Below, in pieces: positions 10,054 to 21,502 of a DNA stretch of 64,000 nucleotides. The stretch lies in assembly GCF_014138285.1 (NCBI RefSeq), contig NZ_JACGXN010000002.1, forward strand, positions 372,001-436,000, in the 5' to 3' direction. The notes below the pieces were generated by a model. That model ran no database searches and was not told the origin of the DNA. It saw only the letters and a program-made list of their open reading frames with translations. A program made the position numbers and the translations under genes. Numbering within the stretch: position 1 is the first letter of the stretch; each line of letters opens with the position of its first letter. The stretch is from Phyllobacterium myrsinacearum. GTDB taxonomy: Bacteria > Pseudomonadota > Alphaproteobacteria > Rhizobiales > Rhizobiaceae.

Positions 10054-10156
10054 GTCAGCCGTTGTGACGACCGAAGGTGGGGGCTCTATAACGGGGCAAA
10101 TCCGGCCTGTCCAGCCCTTCTTGAAAACTTTATGTCAGCTTTGAACAATAAGTCGT

Positions 10157-11077
10157 TTAAACGAAAAGCTGTCCCTCAGCCGTCTTGACCGCCGAACCGC
10201 CGATACGCCCGCCCACAAGCTTCTGGTCGGCGATATCCAGTTCCAGACGCAGACGCGACGGACGGCCCATTTCCTGCCCCTGCTCCAGCCACAGCCGCAA
10301 CAACCCGTCAAGCGGTGCATCGAAATAATGGATCGCACCGGCAAATGCCGCGGTGGCCGATCCCGTGGCCGGGTCCTCATAAGTCCCGTCATCGCTGACA
10401 AACATGCGCGCGTGAAAATTGCTGTCATGCAGGCTGGTCTCACGGCAATAAACATAGGCAGGAAGCTGGCGCAGGCCGATTGTCGGCGCCACATTTTTCA
10501 TGGCGGCCTGATCGATCCGAATGCGGCCCGCCGCCGCCAGTCCGTGAACCGGGATCAGGAGATAAGGCACGCCCGCATCCCAGATCATTGGAACGTGATT
10601 CTCAAAGCCGATTTCTTTCGGCTCCAGACCCAATGCCCGCGCCAGCGCGATCTTGTCGTAGTCATAGGGCATCGGTTCCGGCAGCTTTGGCAGATCAAAC
10701 TCGGCAAATGCCCCGCCTTTGGTCAATTTGACGCCGCAGCGAACGGGGCCGACGTTTTCTTCCAGAATGATCAGTGCTTCCTGATCCTGTGAAACATCGG
10801 CGAATCGCTTCTGGGCCAGAGCGACTGCGGAGCCCACGGTCGGGTGCCCGGCAAACGGCATTTCATATTCGGGTGTAAAAATCCGGATACGTGCCGTATG
10901 GGCTGGGTTTTGCGCGGGCAGAACGAAAACCGTCTCGGAAAAATTGAACTCCCGGGCGATCCTTTGCATGGCATCGTCGTCAAGATCTGCCGAATCGTGA
11001 ACGACAGCAAGTGGATTGCCCGTCAGGACCGTGTCGGTGAAAACATCATAAACCTGGTAGTGCCTGCCGCCCATCAT
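10157..11077 (-). CDS. PhzF family isomerase/epimerase
   Basis: A 306-residue member of the PhzF/diaminopimelate epimerase-like fold. The family glutamate is in FNFSETVFV (about residue 48) and the diagnostic motif [12 protein letters not shown] lies at about residues 233-245; [10 protein letters not shown] is the N-domain counterpart. Most non-phenazine PhzF proteins have unknown substrates, though some are isomerases of amino-acid-like compounds. The ATG at 11075-11077 follows a GAGGAG site; an in-frame GTG-type start 15 bp upstream is less likely. No phenazine genes are nearby, so phenazine synthesis is not implied. Confidence 0.9.
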   Translation of the reverse strand: MMGGRHYQVYDVFTDTVLTGNPLAVVHDSADLDDDAMQRIAREFNFSETVFVLPAQNPAHTARIRIFTPEYEMPFAGHPTVGSAVALAQKRFADVSQDQEALIILEENVGPVRCGVKLTKGGAFAEFDLPKLPEPMPYDYDKIALARALGLEPKEIGFENHVPMIWDAGVPYLLIPVHGLAAAGRIRIDQAAMKNVAPTIGLRQLPAYVYCRETSLHDSNFHARMFVSDDGTYEDPATGSATAAFAGAIHYFDAPLDGLLRLWLEQGQEMGRPSRLRLELDIADQKLVGGRIGGSAVKTAEGQLFV

Positions 11078-11163
11078 GAAGCTCCTCGTCAAACCTGTGG
11101 CGAAAGTAGAGACTGGAGGAAGCTGTTCAAGTTAAACCTTGTGACGGTGACATTCCAGTGTGG

Positions 11164-11874
11164 TTAGGGTGTAAAATGCCAATCGGCGAACGTGCTGAAT
11201 GTACGTGGCGTTGCCTCGCCCATCTCGCCGGCTGCGGAAATTGCGCAAACACCGTCCAGCTCCGGTTCCGCCTGCGATGCTATCGTGGCGCGAATGGCGG
11301 CGAGCAGTTCATCGGCCGGTCTGGGGAAATAATAACGCCGGAACACAGCAATACTGCGGCCAACCTTTACGAGAAAGGGTGTCGCATCGCGCCGTCCGGC
11401 TTCGGCAAGATCGAGCCCGGTTTCCTCCGCGACTTCGCGCAATGCATTGCCATCAAAATCGACCTGATCACCCACCAGATCGTTTGCATCAAACGAGCCC
11501 GCCGGGAAATACACGCGTCCCGCAGCGGACGTCGTTGTACCCATCTGTCCGGCTATCAATTGGTTGTCGCTGGAGACAATGACGCCCACGCCGAATATGT
11601 GCCACGGTTTGTTACTGCTCGCATTGCGCTTCCAGTGCATCATCGTGGCAAAGGTGGTGCGTTTATAAACAGCATGAAAGATACCATCGTCGATCTCCGC
11701 CTGCTCGGCCATGAAGAACGAACCGTCAAAGAGCGCGGGATTTGCGGAAACTTCCTGTATCCAGTTCGCCGCGATGGCATCGCGATGCGCGACGACATAG
11801 GCGAGGGGCCCCTCTTCCACGCGCACAACAGCCCGCGTGATCGGAATGACGGTTTCTTCGGGAACATCGAGCAT
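11164..11874 (-). CDS. NUDIX hydrolase family protein
   Basis: A 236-residue protein with a recognisable but slightly degenerate Nudix box at about residues 140-152 (GNALREVAEETGLDL). The glutamates that bind the metal (REVAEE) are kept; the earlier consensus glutamate is replaced. A long N-terminal part (about 80 residues) precedes the domain. Nudix enzymes hydrolyse nucleoside diphosphate derivatives; the substrate here is unknown. The start lies only 3 bp after the stop of the upstream endonuclease/phosphatase-family gene, so the two are cotranscribed. Confidence 0.82.
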   Translation of the reverse strand: MLDVPEETVIPITRAVVRVEEGPLAYVVAHRDAIAANWIQEVSANPALFDGSFFMAEQAEIDDGIFHAVYKRTTFATMMHWKRNASSNKPWHIFGVGVIVSSDNQLIAGQMGTTTSAAGRVYFPAGSFDANDLVGDQVDFDGNALREVAEETGLDLAEAGRRDATPFLVKVGRSIAVFRRYYFPRPADELLAAIRATIASQAEPELDGVCAISAAGEMGEATPRTFSTFADWHFTP

Positions 11875-11877
11875 GAG

Positions 11878-12993
11878 TCAGACAACGTTGAAGGTGACGG
11901 CGACGGGACAATGATCACTTGCCTTGGGGCGGTCCCAGCCGATACGCGGAAACATCTCAACCTTCTGGTCGGGCGGGAAAATCGTGCGGTATGGCTGGCC
12001 GCGCCGGATAATATCGGGGACGGCATCGCCGTTGGTCCGGGCCAGTGCCGGAGACGCCAGGATATAGTCCAGCTGGCACAGATGGCGCTCCTCCGGGCCG
12101 CGCGTGTGGTACAGTGTCCAGCGATCCATCACCGGGCGGCGCTCCACCAGATTTTCGCAGAACCCGCCCTCCAGCAAGACATCCACACTGCTGGCTGGCT
12201 CACGCACCGGATTGAACGTGTATCCGGCGAGCGAATCCCCGCCGATAATCACGCGCTCGCGGTAATCGTTGAAATCACCGCAGATGACCCAATGTTTGCT
12301 GGCCGAACCGCCGCTATCGGCAAACCGATCCTCGATGATCCGCCGCACCGCCCGCGCTTCCGCCGTACGGACCGGCATCGATGCCGTGCGCCCGTCAAGC
12401 CCGTTGCGCGGAGGCCCCATGGATTTGAAGTGACTGACGAACAAGGTCAGCGGCCGGCCGCCGATGCGGACATCGATCTCCAGGCAGTCCCGCTTGAAAA
12501 TACGCTCGTGCGGCTCAAGGCCAAGCGCCGCCAGATCGGCATTGTAGAGGCCGAAATCATTATACGTCACATGCGCGTGGCTGGTCATTTCGATGAATTC
12601 GATAGGCTCGCCATGCCGTGTCTGGTCGCGCATCAGCACGGCGACATCGATGCCGCGGCTGTCATTGCCTTCCAGCATGTATTTGTGCCGGTAGCCTTCC
12701 CCAACCATCTTGAACAGGTAACCGAACTCGAAGGCATTCAGTGCACCGATATTATCGACTTCCTGCAGGCAGAGAATATCCGCATGGGTTTCGGCGATCG
12801 CCAGTGCCGTCAATTGCCGCGTATCGTCCGCATGAGCGATCGCCCGGGCCTGTTCCAGTTGACGGTACTGTTCCTCGTCGTTGATCTGGAACAGCTGCAG
12901 CGTCCGGTCCTTGTTCAGATTGTTCTTGAAGCCTGAGAAATCGAACCTGTTCATCAGATTTTCGACATTGAACGTGGCGATGCGTACAGACAT
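11878..12993 (-). CDS. Endonuclease/exonuclease/phosphatase family protein
   Basis: A 371-residue metal-dependent phosphoesterase fold. The hallmark segments are at the N-terminus (RIATFNVENLM), LCLQEVDN (about residue 76), VSHFKSMG, ICGDFNDY (about residue 258) and the C-terminal KASDHCPVAVTF with the catalytic Asp-His. Members cleave nucleic acids or phosphoesters of lipids or nucleotides; no signal peptide is seen, so it should be cytoplasmic. It heads a two-gene unit with the NUDIX protein. Confidence 0.88.
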   Translation of the reverse strand: MSVRIATFNVENLMNRFDFSGFKNNLNKDRTLQLFQINDEEQYRQLEQARAIAHADDTRQLTALAIAETHADILCLQEVDNIGALNAFEFGYLFKMVGEGYRHKYMLEGNDSRGIDVAVLMRDQTRHGEPIEFIEMTSHAHVTYNDFGLYNADLAALGLEPHERIFKRDCLEIDVRIGGRPLTLFVSHFKSMGPPRNGLDGRTASMPVRTAEARAVRRIIEDRFADSGGSASKHWVICGDFNDYRERVIIGGDSLAGYTFNPVREPASSVDVLLEGGFCENLVERRPVMDRWTLYHTRGPEERHLCQLDYILASPALARTNGDAVPDIIRRGQPYRTIFPPDQKVEMFPRIGWDRPKASDHCPVAVTFNVV

Positions 12994-13151
12994 TCAAATA
13001 CCCTGAATTATGAAACCAATGGTCGAAGCAGGACGTTGACGCGAGCCTAGCCTGATTGCCGCACTACAACCAGTGCCGAAACCGTTACCGCAAGGATTTC
13101 CGCAAAGCGGTAGCAGCAGGCTGTGCGAATGCCTATATTGAGGGGAACAAA

Positions 13152-13508
13152 ATGGATATGACGATGAAAAAGACCCTGATCACCGCCCTTGCCGCCCTCG
13201 GCCTTGTCCTGACCGTTGGTGCGGGTGTCGCGTCGGCACAGGTGCAGCCGTATCGCCCCGCACCGCGCGGCAATGATGTCGTTCCAAGGCAGCCGCTGGT
13301 TCTGGGTAACAACAGCCCGGCCAATCTTGCCAGCCCCAATTGCACGGGATCGTCGCGCTGCAATGATTTCCGCACCAGCCGGCCCATCATCTCGCCCCCG
13401 ACACGCACGCGGTCGCAAATCTGTCAGGATCGCTATCAATCCTACCGCGCCTTCGACAACACCTATCAACCCCTGAGCGGCCCGCGCCGTACGTGCACGC
13501 TGCGATGA
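13152..13508 (+). CDS. BA14K-like secreted protein
   Basis: A 118-residue exported protein. The signal peptide covers about residues 1-30 (KKTLITALAALGLVL...ASAQ). The C-terminal pattern CQDRYQSYRAFDNTYQPLSG followed by PRRTC matches the BA14K family, named after a Brucella immunoreactive protein. Members have a Cys-flanked motif and unknown or lectin-like roles in the envelope. The ATG at 13152 is preceded by GAGGGG; an upstream extension in the same frame lacks such a site. Convergent with ilvC, sharing a bidirectional terminator. Confidence 0.85.
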   Translation: MDMTMKKTLITALAALGLVLTVGAGVASAQVQPYRPAPRGNDVVPRQPLVLGNNSPANLASPNCTGSSRCNDFRTSRPIISPPTRTRSQICQDRYQSYRAFDNTYQPLSGPRRTCTLR

Positions 13509-13545
13509 AAAAAGGCCGGTAGATTGCTCTACCGGCCCCGTTTTC
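13506..13545. terminator. Bidirectional terminator between BA14K gene and ilvC
   Basis: Stem GGCCGGTAGA/TCTACCGGCC with a 4-base loop. It has a T-run (CGTTTTC) on the plus side and six A (T on the minus strand) on the other. It can end transcription from both convergent genes. Confidence 0.85.
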
Positions 13546-13561
13546 GAAAGGTCCGGAAACC

Positions 13562-15261
<1,700 letters not shown>

Positions 15262-15282
15262 GAGGCTTTTTCCAATCAATCT

Positions 15283-15315
15283 GTACGGTTCCAATGCCGT
15301 ACCGTACGTTACGGT
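15283..15315. promoter_or_regulatory. Candidate TetR operator
   Basis: Two linked inverted repeats: GTACGG-N8-CCGTAC at 15283-15302 and ACCGTA-CGT-TACGGT at 15301-15315. They sit 22-54 bp upstream of the preferred TetR start, the usual place for an autoregulatory TetR site. Binding by the adjacent TetR protein is inference. Confidence 0.5.
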
Positions 15316-15366
15316 TCGGTTCTAAAGCGATGAAAATCGTTTGGCAAGTGGGGATGAAAAAGATTT

Positions 15367-16590
15367 CTAAATCCAGGCTTTTTCCCGCAAGCCTATTGGC
15401 CGGAACGGGTCGATCAGGGTACCCGATACCATGGATGCCAGAAGTTGCGGTGCCGGTGGAACGCGCGCCACTGTCGGCACCACCCAGTCCCGCGCGAAAG
15501 GCAGAACCGTTGAATCCGATTGATAGAACGGTGTGAACGCTCGCGACAGGGCCTGAAAGCCGCGCACATGCGCCCGGCGGGAGGCTGCGTAGGCAGACAG
15601 CGCCGCATCAAGCTCCATGGACGTGGTCAGCGCATGGGCGAGCGCCCGTGCATCTAGAAGCGCCATGTTAGCGCCCTGCCCCAGTTGCGGGCTCGTGGAA
15701 TGGGCTGCGTCACCGATGACTGCGAGACGGCGACCAACAGGCATGGCAAGCGTGTGGTGCCCATAGCGCGCCAGCGTCATATCATCGAACCCGCCGATCT
15801 GATCGGTATAGACCGAGCATTCCGGCCAAAGCGAAAATACCCGGTCCTTCCAGCTCTCGATCCCCGCGGCACGCAGGGCATCCGCCTCATCCGGCTTCGT
15901 GCTCCAGAAAAAGGCTGCCATGGGATCACCGGCAGGATCAGTTCTGCCAATCGGCAGAACACCGATCATTACGCCGGCTTTCCGGTAACGCTGCAACAGC
16001 GAGCGTTCGTCAAAGCCCTGACCGTGCCATTTCAACGATGTCCAGAATGCTCCGTAAGCCAAGGGCGCGGGCTCGCAGGGGTGGATGGCAAAGCGCTTGA
16101 GCCTGGAGCGTGATCCGCTCGCATCGATGACCAGATCGAACGTACCGATGCTGCGTCCGGTATCGGTCATCAACCACGCCCGGCCATTGCCCGCCTGCAT
16201 GGAAATCGCGTTGACATTGGTCTCGATGTCGATGCGCTCCTGCAGAACCGCCTGATACAGCAGCTCAAACAGGGCAGCACGATGCACAGCAATACCGTAA
16301 CGCCCACCCTTTAACGCGGAATATCTGACATCGAGCACCGCGCGTCCTGACAGCGCATCGGCGCCATAGAGCCGGTCGATGCGGCTGCCAAGGGATGCAA
16401 TGCGATCGAACAGCCCCAGATCGTCAAGCACCGTCAAGCCCGTTGGCTGAAGAATGAGCCCGGACCCAACAGGCGACGGGGCGGCAAACCGTTCAAGCAG
16501 TTTTACCTCATGACCGGCGCGATGAAGATAGAGCGCGGCGGCGAGCCCTGCGGGCCCCGCACCAACAATGGCAATCTGCTGTTTTTTCAA
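15367..16590 (-). CDS. FAD-dependent monooxygenase
   Basis: A 407-residue aromatic-ring hydroxylase-type flavoprotein (UbiH/salicylate hydroxylase group). FAD-binding parts are the N-terminal IVGAGPAGLAAAL, the DG-like segment near FDLVIDASGSRS, and the GDAAHSTSPQLGQGANMA motif at about residues 292-310. Such enzymes insert one oxygen atom into phenolic or heterocyclic substrates with NAD(P)H. No degradation genes surround it, so the substrate cannot be inferred. The next gene downstream on the same strand encodes a TetR regulator that might control it. Confidence 0.88.
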   Translation of the reverse strand: MKKQQIAIVGAGPAGLAAALYLHRAGHEVKLLERFAAPSPVGSGLILQPTGLTVLDDLGLFDRIASLGSRIDRLYGADALSGRAVLDVRYSALKGGRYGIAVHRAALFELLYQAVLQERIDIETNVNAISMQAGNGRAWLMTDTGRSIGTFDLVIDASGSRSRLKRFAIHPCEPAPLAYGAFWTSLKWHGQGFDERSLLQRYRKAGVMIGVLPIGRTDPAGDPMAAFFWSTKPDEADALRAAGIESWKDRVFSLWPECSVYTDQIGGFDDMTLARYGHHTLAMPVGRRLAVIGDAAHSTSPQLGQGANMALLDARALAHALTTSMELDAALSAYAASRRAHVRGFQALSRAFTPFYQSDSTVLPFARDWVVPTVARVPPAPQLLASMVSGTLIDPFRPIGLREKAWI

Positions 16591-16664
16591 TCTGCCCGTC
16601 CCTCTGCTGGTACGGGCATACAGACGCGATACGGGTCTTTCAACCTGATATCGCGTCTAGCGGT

Positions 16665-18590
16665 TCAGATGTTCACCTGTGTTCCGATTTCGACGACACG
16701 GCCGGTCGGAATCTGGAAATATTCGGTGGCGTCGCTGGCCGTACGCGCCAGCGCAATGAACAGGCGGTCCTGCCAATGCGGCATTTCCGAGCGCGCCGAT
16801 GCCTTGAGCGAGCGGCGTGACAGGAAGAAGGAGGTTGTCATGATGTCGAACTTCCAGCCCTGCTTGCGGCAGATCGCCAGCGTGCGCGGAATATTCGGGC
16901 GTTCCATGTAGCCGAAGGTCAGCGTGACCCGCATGAAGAGGTCATTGATGGGTTCGATCTTGACCCGCTCGCTTTTCTTGACCAGCGGTGACGGCGCTGT
17001 GATGACCGTCAGGATCACATTGTTCTGATGCAGAACCTTGTAGTGTTTCAGGCTGTGCATCAGGGCTGTTGGGGTACTCTTGGGATCGCCCGTCAGGAAC
17101 ACAGCAGTTCCGGGGACGAGCGGCGGCGGATTTTGCGCCATCTTCTTTGAGATGAGATCAAGCGGTACTTCGCCCTTGCGGGTTTTTTCGAACAGCTGGC
17201 GGCTGCCACGTACCCAGGTGAACATGATCAAAATGATCAGGAACGCGACAACCAGGGAAGCCCAACCGCCATCCACGACCTTGATCAGATTCGCGCTGAC
17301 AAATGTCAGATCGATAATCAGGAAGCAGGCAGTCAGGCTGACGGCAACCCACAAACGCCATTTCCAGATGCGTGTCATGACAATGAAGAGCAGGATGGTT
17401 GTCACAAGCATATTGCCGGTAACCGCGATGCCATACGCTGATGCGAGATTGGTTGAGCGTTCGAAGCCAAGCACGAGAAGGACCACCACGAGACCAAGCA
17501 GCATATTGACCCGTGGGAGATAGACCTGCCCAGATTGCTTTTCTGACGTATGTTCGATGTTGAGGCGTGGCAGAATATTGAGCTGTACCGCCTGACGCGA
17601 CAGCGAATAGGCTCCTGAAATAACCGCCTGACTGGCGATAACGGTCGCTGCTGTGGCCAATAGCACCATGGGCAGAAGCGCCCAATGCGGGAACATTTCG
17701 AAGAATGGATTCTTGGCCGATTCCGCATGCGCCAGAATGAAGGCGCCCTGTCCGAAATAGTTCAGGAGAAGGCACGGGAACACGACCCAGACCCAGGCCG
17801 TCGCAATGGGCTTGCGGCCGAAATGACCAAGATCCGCATAGAGCGCTTCCGCGCCGGTCACCGCAAGAAACACCGTACCGATGGTCGGGAACGCCGTGCC
17901 CGGATTCTGGATGATGTACTCAACGGCATAATAGGGATTTGCAGCGGCAAAGACGCTCAGATCATCGAACAGGTGCCAGGCGCCGAAGAAACCGATGGCA
18001 AGGAACCACAACAGGGTAATGGGGCCAAAAATCGTTGCAACGCGGGCGGTACCAAAGCGCTGGACCGAAAACAGGGTCAGCAGGATGACCAGCGTAATGG
18101 GGACGATGAATGGCTCCAGCGCCGGAGTGACGATCTCAAGACCTTCAACCGCCGAGAGCACTGAAATGGCCGGCGTAATGACGGCATCGCCGTAAAACAG
18201 CGACGCGCCGACAATGCCAAGGCCGAGAATAAGCTGCGGACGGGATTTGAAACTGGATCGTGCCAGCGCCATCAGCGAAAGAATGCCGCCTTCGCCGTCA
18301 TTGTCGGCACGCAGCACGAAAAAAACATACTTGATCGTAACAATCAGGGTCAGTGCCCAGAAAATCATGGAGACAACGCCGAGCACATCGGTGCGGCTCA
18401 GGAATCCATCCAGCGATGCGGCATGAAGCGCTTCGCGAAAGGCGTAGATCGGGCTTGTCCCGATGTCGCCATAGACAACGCCGAGGGCGCCAAGCACAAG
18501 AACCGGAAATGCTTCTTTGTGATGCGGTTCCGGTTCATAGGCGGCGGTACCGTTTAAACAGTTCTCGTCGCCAACTTGCTGGTCACTCAT
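16665..18590 (-). CDS. kup: Potassium uptake protein Kup
   Basis: Inner-membrane K+ transporter of 641 residues, normal for the KUP/HAK/KT family. The N-terminal signature LGVVYGDIGTSPIYAFREAL is at about residues 34-53. About 12 hydrophobic segments cover residues 30-450, followed by a cytoplasmic C-terminal domain (VFLTGDPKSTPTALMHSLKH). It imports potassium with protons. Single-gene unit with a 142-bp gap to pdxJ. Rhizobia often have two or more Kup paralogues; only one is in this window. Confidence 0.97.
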   Translation of the reverse strand: MSDQQVGDENCLNGTAAYEPEPHHKEAFPVLVLGALGVVYGDIGTSPIYAFREALHAASLDGFLSRTDVLGVVSMIFWALTLIVTIKYVFFVLRADNDGEGGILSLMALARSSFKSRPQLILGLGIVGASLFYGDAVITPAISVLSAVEGLEIVTPALEPFIVPITLVILLTLFSVQRFGTARVATIFGPITLLWFLAIGFFGAWHLFDDLSVFAAANPYYAVEYIIQNPGTAFPTIGTVFLAVTGAEALYADLGHFGRKPIATAWVWVVFPCLLLNYFGQGAFILAHAESAKNPFFEMFPHWALLPMVLLATAATVIASQAVISGAYSLSRQAVQLNILPRLNIEHTSEKQSGQVYLPRVNMLLGLVVVLLVLGFERSTNLASAYGIAVTGNMLVTTILLFIVMTRIWKWRLWVAVSLTACFLIIDLTFVSANLIKVVDGGWASLVVAFLIILIMFTWVRGSRQLFEKTRKGEVPLDLISKKMAQNPPPLVPGTAVFLTGDPKSTPTALMHSLKHYKVLHQNNVILTVITAPSPLVKKSERVKIEPINDLFMRVTLTFGYMERPNIPRTLAICRKQGWKFDIMTTSFFLSRRSLKASARSEMPHWQDRLFIALARTASDATEYFQIPTGRVVEIGTQVNI

Positions 18591-18732
18591 ACAGGTTTTC
18601 CCTCGCTCTGACAGCGTGGGCGGACGAGTTAGTCGTGTTGCACCGCAATATCAATCGCCATTTTAACATAGCTGTCATCCCACGTTATGCAAAAACGCAT
18701 GGCAACGCAAATCCTGTACGCGAATCAAGGCG

Positions 18733-19473
18733 CTAGGCCTGAAGCGCATTCATGAATCTTTCCACAGCACGCGCCATACCATGCGTCAAAGCGTCGGCCG
18801 TCAGTCCGTGACCGATTGAAACTTCCACCAGATTCGGCACTTTTTTGACGAGTGCAGGCAGATTGGCGACCGTCAGATCATGCCCGGCATTGACCGCAAT
18901 TCCGGCTTTCACAGCGGCTTCGGCCGTCTGCGCAAGCCTGTCGAGTTCCAGCGCCTCCCGGCGCGGATCGTCATGCGCGCCGCCATAGGGCCCGGTGTAA
19001 AGTTCGACACGATCGGCCCCGAGCGCCCTTGCCAGTTCAGGTGCTTTTGGATCGGCATCGATGAACAGGGACACGCGGGCTGACTGGTGTTTCAACTGCT
19101 GGATGATTGGCCGCAGAAAATCAGCATGCTTCTCCAGATCCCAGCCATGATCCGACGTCACCTGTGCCGGATCATCGGGCACCAGAGTGACCTGCTCGGG
19201 CTCGTTCTTGATGACGAGTTGCAGGAATTCCGCCGTCGGATATCCCTCGATGTTGAACTCGGCCTGCGGAAATTCGTCGTCGATCAAAGCGCGGATATCA
19301 GGCAGATCGGAGAAACGGATGTGCCGCTCGTCCGGACGCGGATGCACGGTCAATCCACCCGCACCGCCGGCCAGGGCGATGCGCCCGAGACCGGTCACAC
19401 TGGGCCACGGCAGGTCACGGCGATTGCGCAACATGGCAATTGCGTTGAGGTTCACCGAAAGAGAAGCTGTCAT
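18733..19473 (-). CDS. pdxJ: Pyridoxine 5'-phosphate synthase PdxJ
   Basis: TIM-barrel enzyme of 246 residues that joins deoxyxylulose 5-phosphate and 3-amino-2-oxopropyl phosphate to pyridoxine phosphate, the last step of the DXP-dependent vitamin B6 route. Diagnostic blocks are [37 protein letters not shown] and [13 protein letters not shown]. The ATG at 19471-19473 starts MTASLSVNL; a GTG 12 bp upstream is possible but adds nothing conserved. It is divergent from tenA, 142 bp away. Confidence 0.96.
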   Translation of the reverse strand: MTASLSVNLNAIAMLRNRRDLPWPSVTGLGRIALAGGAGGLTVHPRPDERHIRFSDLPDIRALIDDEFPQAEFNIEGYPTAEFLQLVIKNEPEQVTLVPDDPAQVTSDHGWDLEKHADFLRPIIQQLKHQSARVSLFIDADPKAPELARALGADRVELYTGPYGGAHDDPRREALELDRLAQTAEAAVKAGIAVNAGHDLTVANLPALVKKVPNLVEVSIGHGLTADALTHGMARAVERFMNALQA

Positions 19474-19615
19474 GCTGGAATCCACTGCAGGAAATGTTGT
19501 CCTGATCTTTACAGCAGAAAAAGAACATTAAACATTGGAATCTGGTCTTCCTCGCAAGATGGTCACCGGCCAGGCCCCCGCCCCGCAATTTCTTGCCCGC
19601 AAAGAGTGCAGTTTC

Positions 19616-20317
19616 ATGGAACCGAACAACTTTTCATCTCCCATCTTTGCCCAATGGCGCGCGCACGCGGCCGCCGATTGGTCGACCTACGTGGACCACG
19701 CCTTCGTGCGCGGACTCGGCGACGGAACTCTGCCCCGGAAGATTTTTCTGCATTATCTGGTGCAGGACTACATCTTTCTTTTCCACTTCTCGCGGGCCTG
19801 GGGAATGGCCGTCCTGAAGGCGGAAAGCCATGAGGAACTGGAACTGGCCTCGGCGACTGTCAACGCACTGGTCAACCACGAAATGCCACTGCATGTGGAA
19901 CTATGCGCGAAAGCAGGAATTTCCCGCGCGATGCTGCTGGACACCGAGGAGGAGCCAGAAAACCTCTCCTATACCCGTTATGTCATCGATGCCGGATTGT
20001 CAGGAGACTTCCTTGATCTCATCGCTGCTCTTGCACCCTGCGTCATGGGCTATGGCGAAATCGGCACCCGCCTCGCAGCCACCGCGTCAGCGGGCAATCC
20101 CTACCAGCCATGGATCGATACCTATGCCGGCAAGGAATATCAGGACGCCTGCCACGCGGTCGGCCGGCTTATAGAAAGCAGTGTGCATGCCCGTCTCGGC
20201 TCATCGCCTGAAACATCCGGCCGCTGGAAGACACTCAATCGCCGGTTTCGTGTGGCGACCCGGCTGGAAGCCGGATTCTGGTCTATGGGAATGCGGGGTG
20301 CGCCATCTGCTCAATAG
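19616..20317 (+). CDS. tenA: Thiaminase II TenA (aminopyrimidine aminohydrolase)
   Basis: All-helical protein of 233 residues that hydrolyses aminopyrimidine breakdown products of thiamine for salvage. The conserved cysteine-containing segment is APCVMGYGEIG (catalytic cysteine at about residue 142), and the N-terminal LVQDYIFLFHFSRAW and VNHEMPLH segments are typical. The ATG at 19616 (MEPNNFSSP) fits the family length; an upstream extension of 27 codons is rejected. It is not in the thi operon 12 kb to the left and shows no riboswitch. Convergent with the DUF930 gene; the two coding regions overlap by 7 bp. Confidence 0.92.
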   Translation: MEPNNFSSPIFAQWRAHAAADWSTYVDHAFVRGLGDGTLPRKIFLHYLVQDYIFLFHFSRAWGMAVLKAESHEELELASATVNALVNHEMPLHVELCAKAGISRAMLLDTEEEPENLSYTRYVIDAGLSGDFLDLIAALAPCVMGYGEIGTRLAATASAGNPYQPWIDTYAGKEYQDACHAVGRLIESSVHARLGSSPETSGRWKTLNRRFRVATRLEAGFWSMGMRGAPSAQ

Positions 20318-20994
20318 ACCGGGGCAAGCGCGTGACCGGCCCATTGCTCGCGCGGAATGGGCTTGCCCACAGTGAATTCAAAGGATTGAACCTGCTGCGT
20401 TTCCGGAGATATTGCGCAGTTGAATGCAAGATTGTACCAGTTTCCGCCGCTGCGCATGGCCGCGCCCGTGGCGGTTATGACACCGGACTTAACCTTCGTA
20501 TTGGCCATGGCATAGGCGATAACCCGATCCGGCTTGAAGCTTTTGTCCCATTTCGCCACCTGTGCCATGGCCTCCAGATTGCAGATCTGTTCGAGCCTTG
20601 TGCCAAGTTCCAGCGTCGGCAGGGCTTCGCGTGTCTGCCGGCTGCGCGGATCGGCCAGCACACCGGCCGACAGCATGGTCGTCGCCTTGTGCATGGCTGG
20701 TTGCTCTGTTGCATCAGGCGCGGCCTCCTGTCTTGGTGCCGGCAGGACATCGGGAAGCGGCGTTGACGCAGGTGGGAGAATAGGCTGAGCGGCGGGTTTT
20801 GTTTCCGGAGGCACTGCCGGTACGATCTGAAGATCAATGGTTTCTTCCACGGGCGCATTGAAACGAAATGGCCTCGCCAGGGCGATCAGTGCAAGCACAA
20901 GCAGAAGATGCAGCACGGCAGAGACGACAACGCCGCTCGTGCTTGCTTCCCTTGACGGGACATTCGCAAAGGTTTCGCCTGCCACCAAGCTCAC
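20311..20994 (-). CDS. DUF930 domain protein with one N-terminal membrane anchor
   Basis: A 227-residue protein. One membrane segment lies at about residues 22-40 (VVVSAVLHLLLVLALIALA), then a Pro/Ala-rich linker to about residue 115, then a C-terminal domain starting ELGTRLEQICNLEAMAQV that matches DUF930. The layout, with cytoplasmic N-terminus, single anchor, Pro-rich stalk and periplasmic domain, resembles TonB-like proteins. The family is largely confined to rhizobia and relatives and has no known function. It ends inside the last codons of tenA on the other strand. Confidence 0.8.
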   Translation of the reverse strand: MSLVAGETFANVPSREASTSGVVVSAVLHLLLVLALIALARPFRFNAPVEETIDLQIVPAVPPETKPAAQPILPPASTPLPDVLPAPRQEAAPDATEQPAMHKATTMLSAGVLADPRSRQTREALPTLELGTRLEQICNLEAMAQVAKWDKSFKPDRVIAYAMANTKVKSGVITATGAAMRSGGNWYNLAFNCAISPETQQVQSFEFTVGKPIPREQWAGHALAPVY

Positions 20995-21076
20995 CGAAAT
21001 CTCTCTCCCGGCCGACTGTTCACATCAGGCAGAACAAAGACACGCTCTTCGAGCGAACGCAACTCCGGGATCAGAG

Positions 21077-21478
21077 TCAGGGTTGATGCCGCAGCAGAGA
21101 GGATGTGCCCGTCATAAAGCCCATTTTCTCATAGAACGGGATAAGGCGATCCGGGCAGTAAAGCTCGAAGCTTGCCATGGATTGCAGCTTCTCATGCCCC
21201 TTGATGCGCTCCATGATCTTTTGCCCCAGTCCGGTTCCGCGGAACGTCGTATCGACGATCACATCGAAGATCATGGCCTTGTAGACATAGTCAGTCAGAA
21301 CGCGGGCAAAACCGACCAGCCTTCCTTCTGCACAGCAACCAATGACAATATCGCAGTGGTCCAGCATGCGCACCACATCGTCGAACTGCCGGTTCTTGGT
21401 CCACCATTCGTTCTGGTAGAGCGTATGAAGCTCCTGCTGATGCCTGCCTTCAATGCGGTCGATCCACTGCAAATCCAT
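21077..21478 (-). CDS. GNAT family N-acetyltransferase
   Basis: A 133-residue single GNAT domain. The acetyl-CoA-binding motif A is VDTTFRGTGLGQKIMERI at about residues 76-93 and the C-terminal strand includes CPDRLIPFYEKMGF. The ATG at 21476-21478 follows a GGGGGAG ribosome-binding site. Substrate (protein, amine or aminoglycoside) cannot be told. Downstream of the helicase gene, 24 bp away on the same strand, so probably cotranscribed with it. Confidence 0.87.
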   Translation of the reverse strand: MDLQWIDRIEGRHQQELHTLYQNEWWTKNRQFDDVVRMLDHCDIVIGCCAEGRLVGFARVLTDYVYKAMIFDVIVDTTFRGTGLGQKIMERIKGHEKLQSMASFELYCPDRLIPFYEKMGFMTGTSSLLRHQP

Positions 21479-21502
21479 ACCCGCTCCCCCGGCAGACAAG
21501 CC

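Noticed and set aside
11158-12936. A 592-codon open frame on the plus strand
   Set aside because: It lies wholly opposite the NUDIX and endonuclease-like genes, which have clear motifs; the antisense translation is Arg/His/Gly-rich without family motifs.
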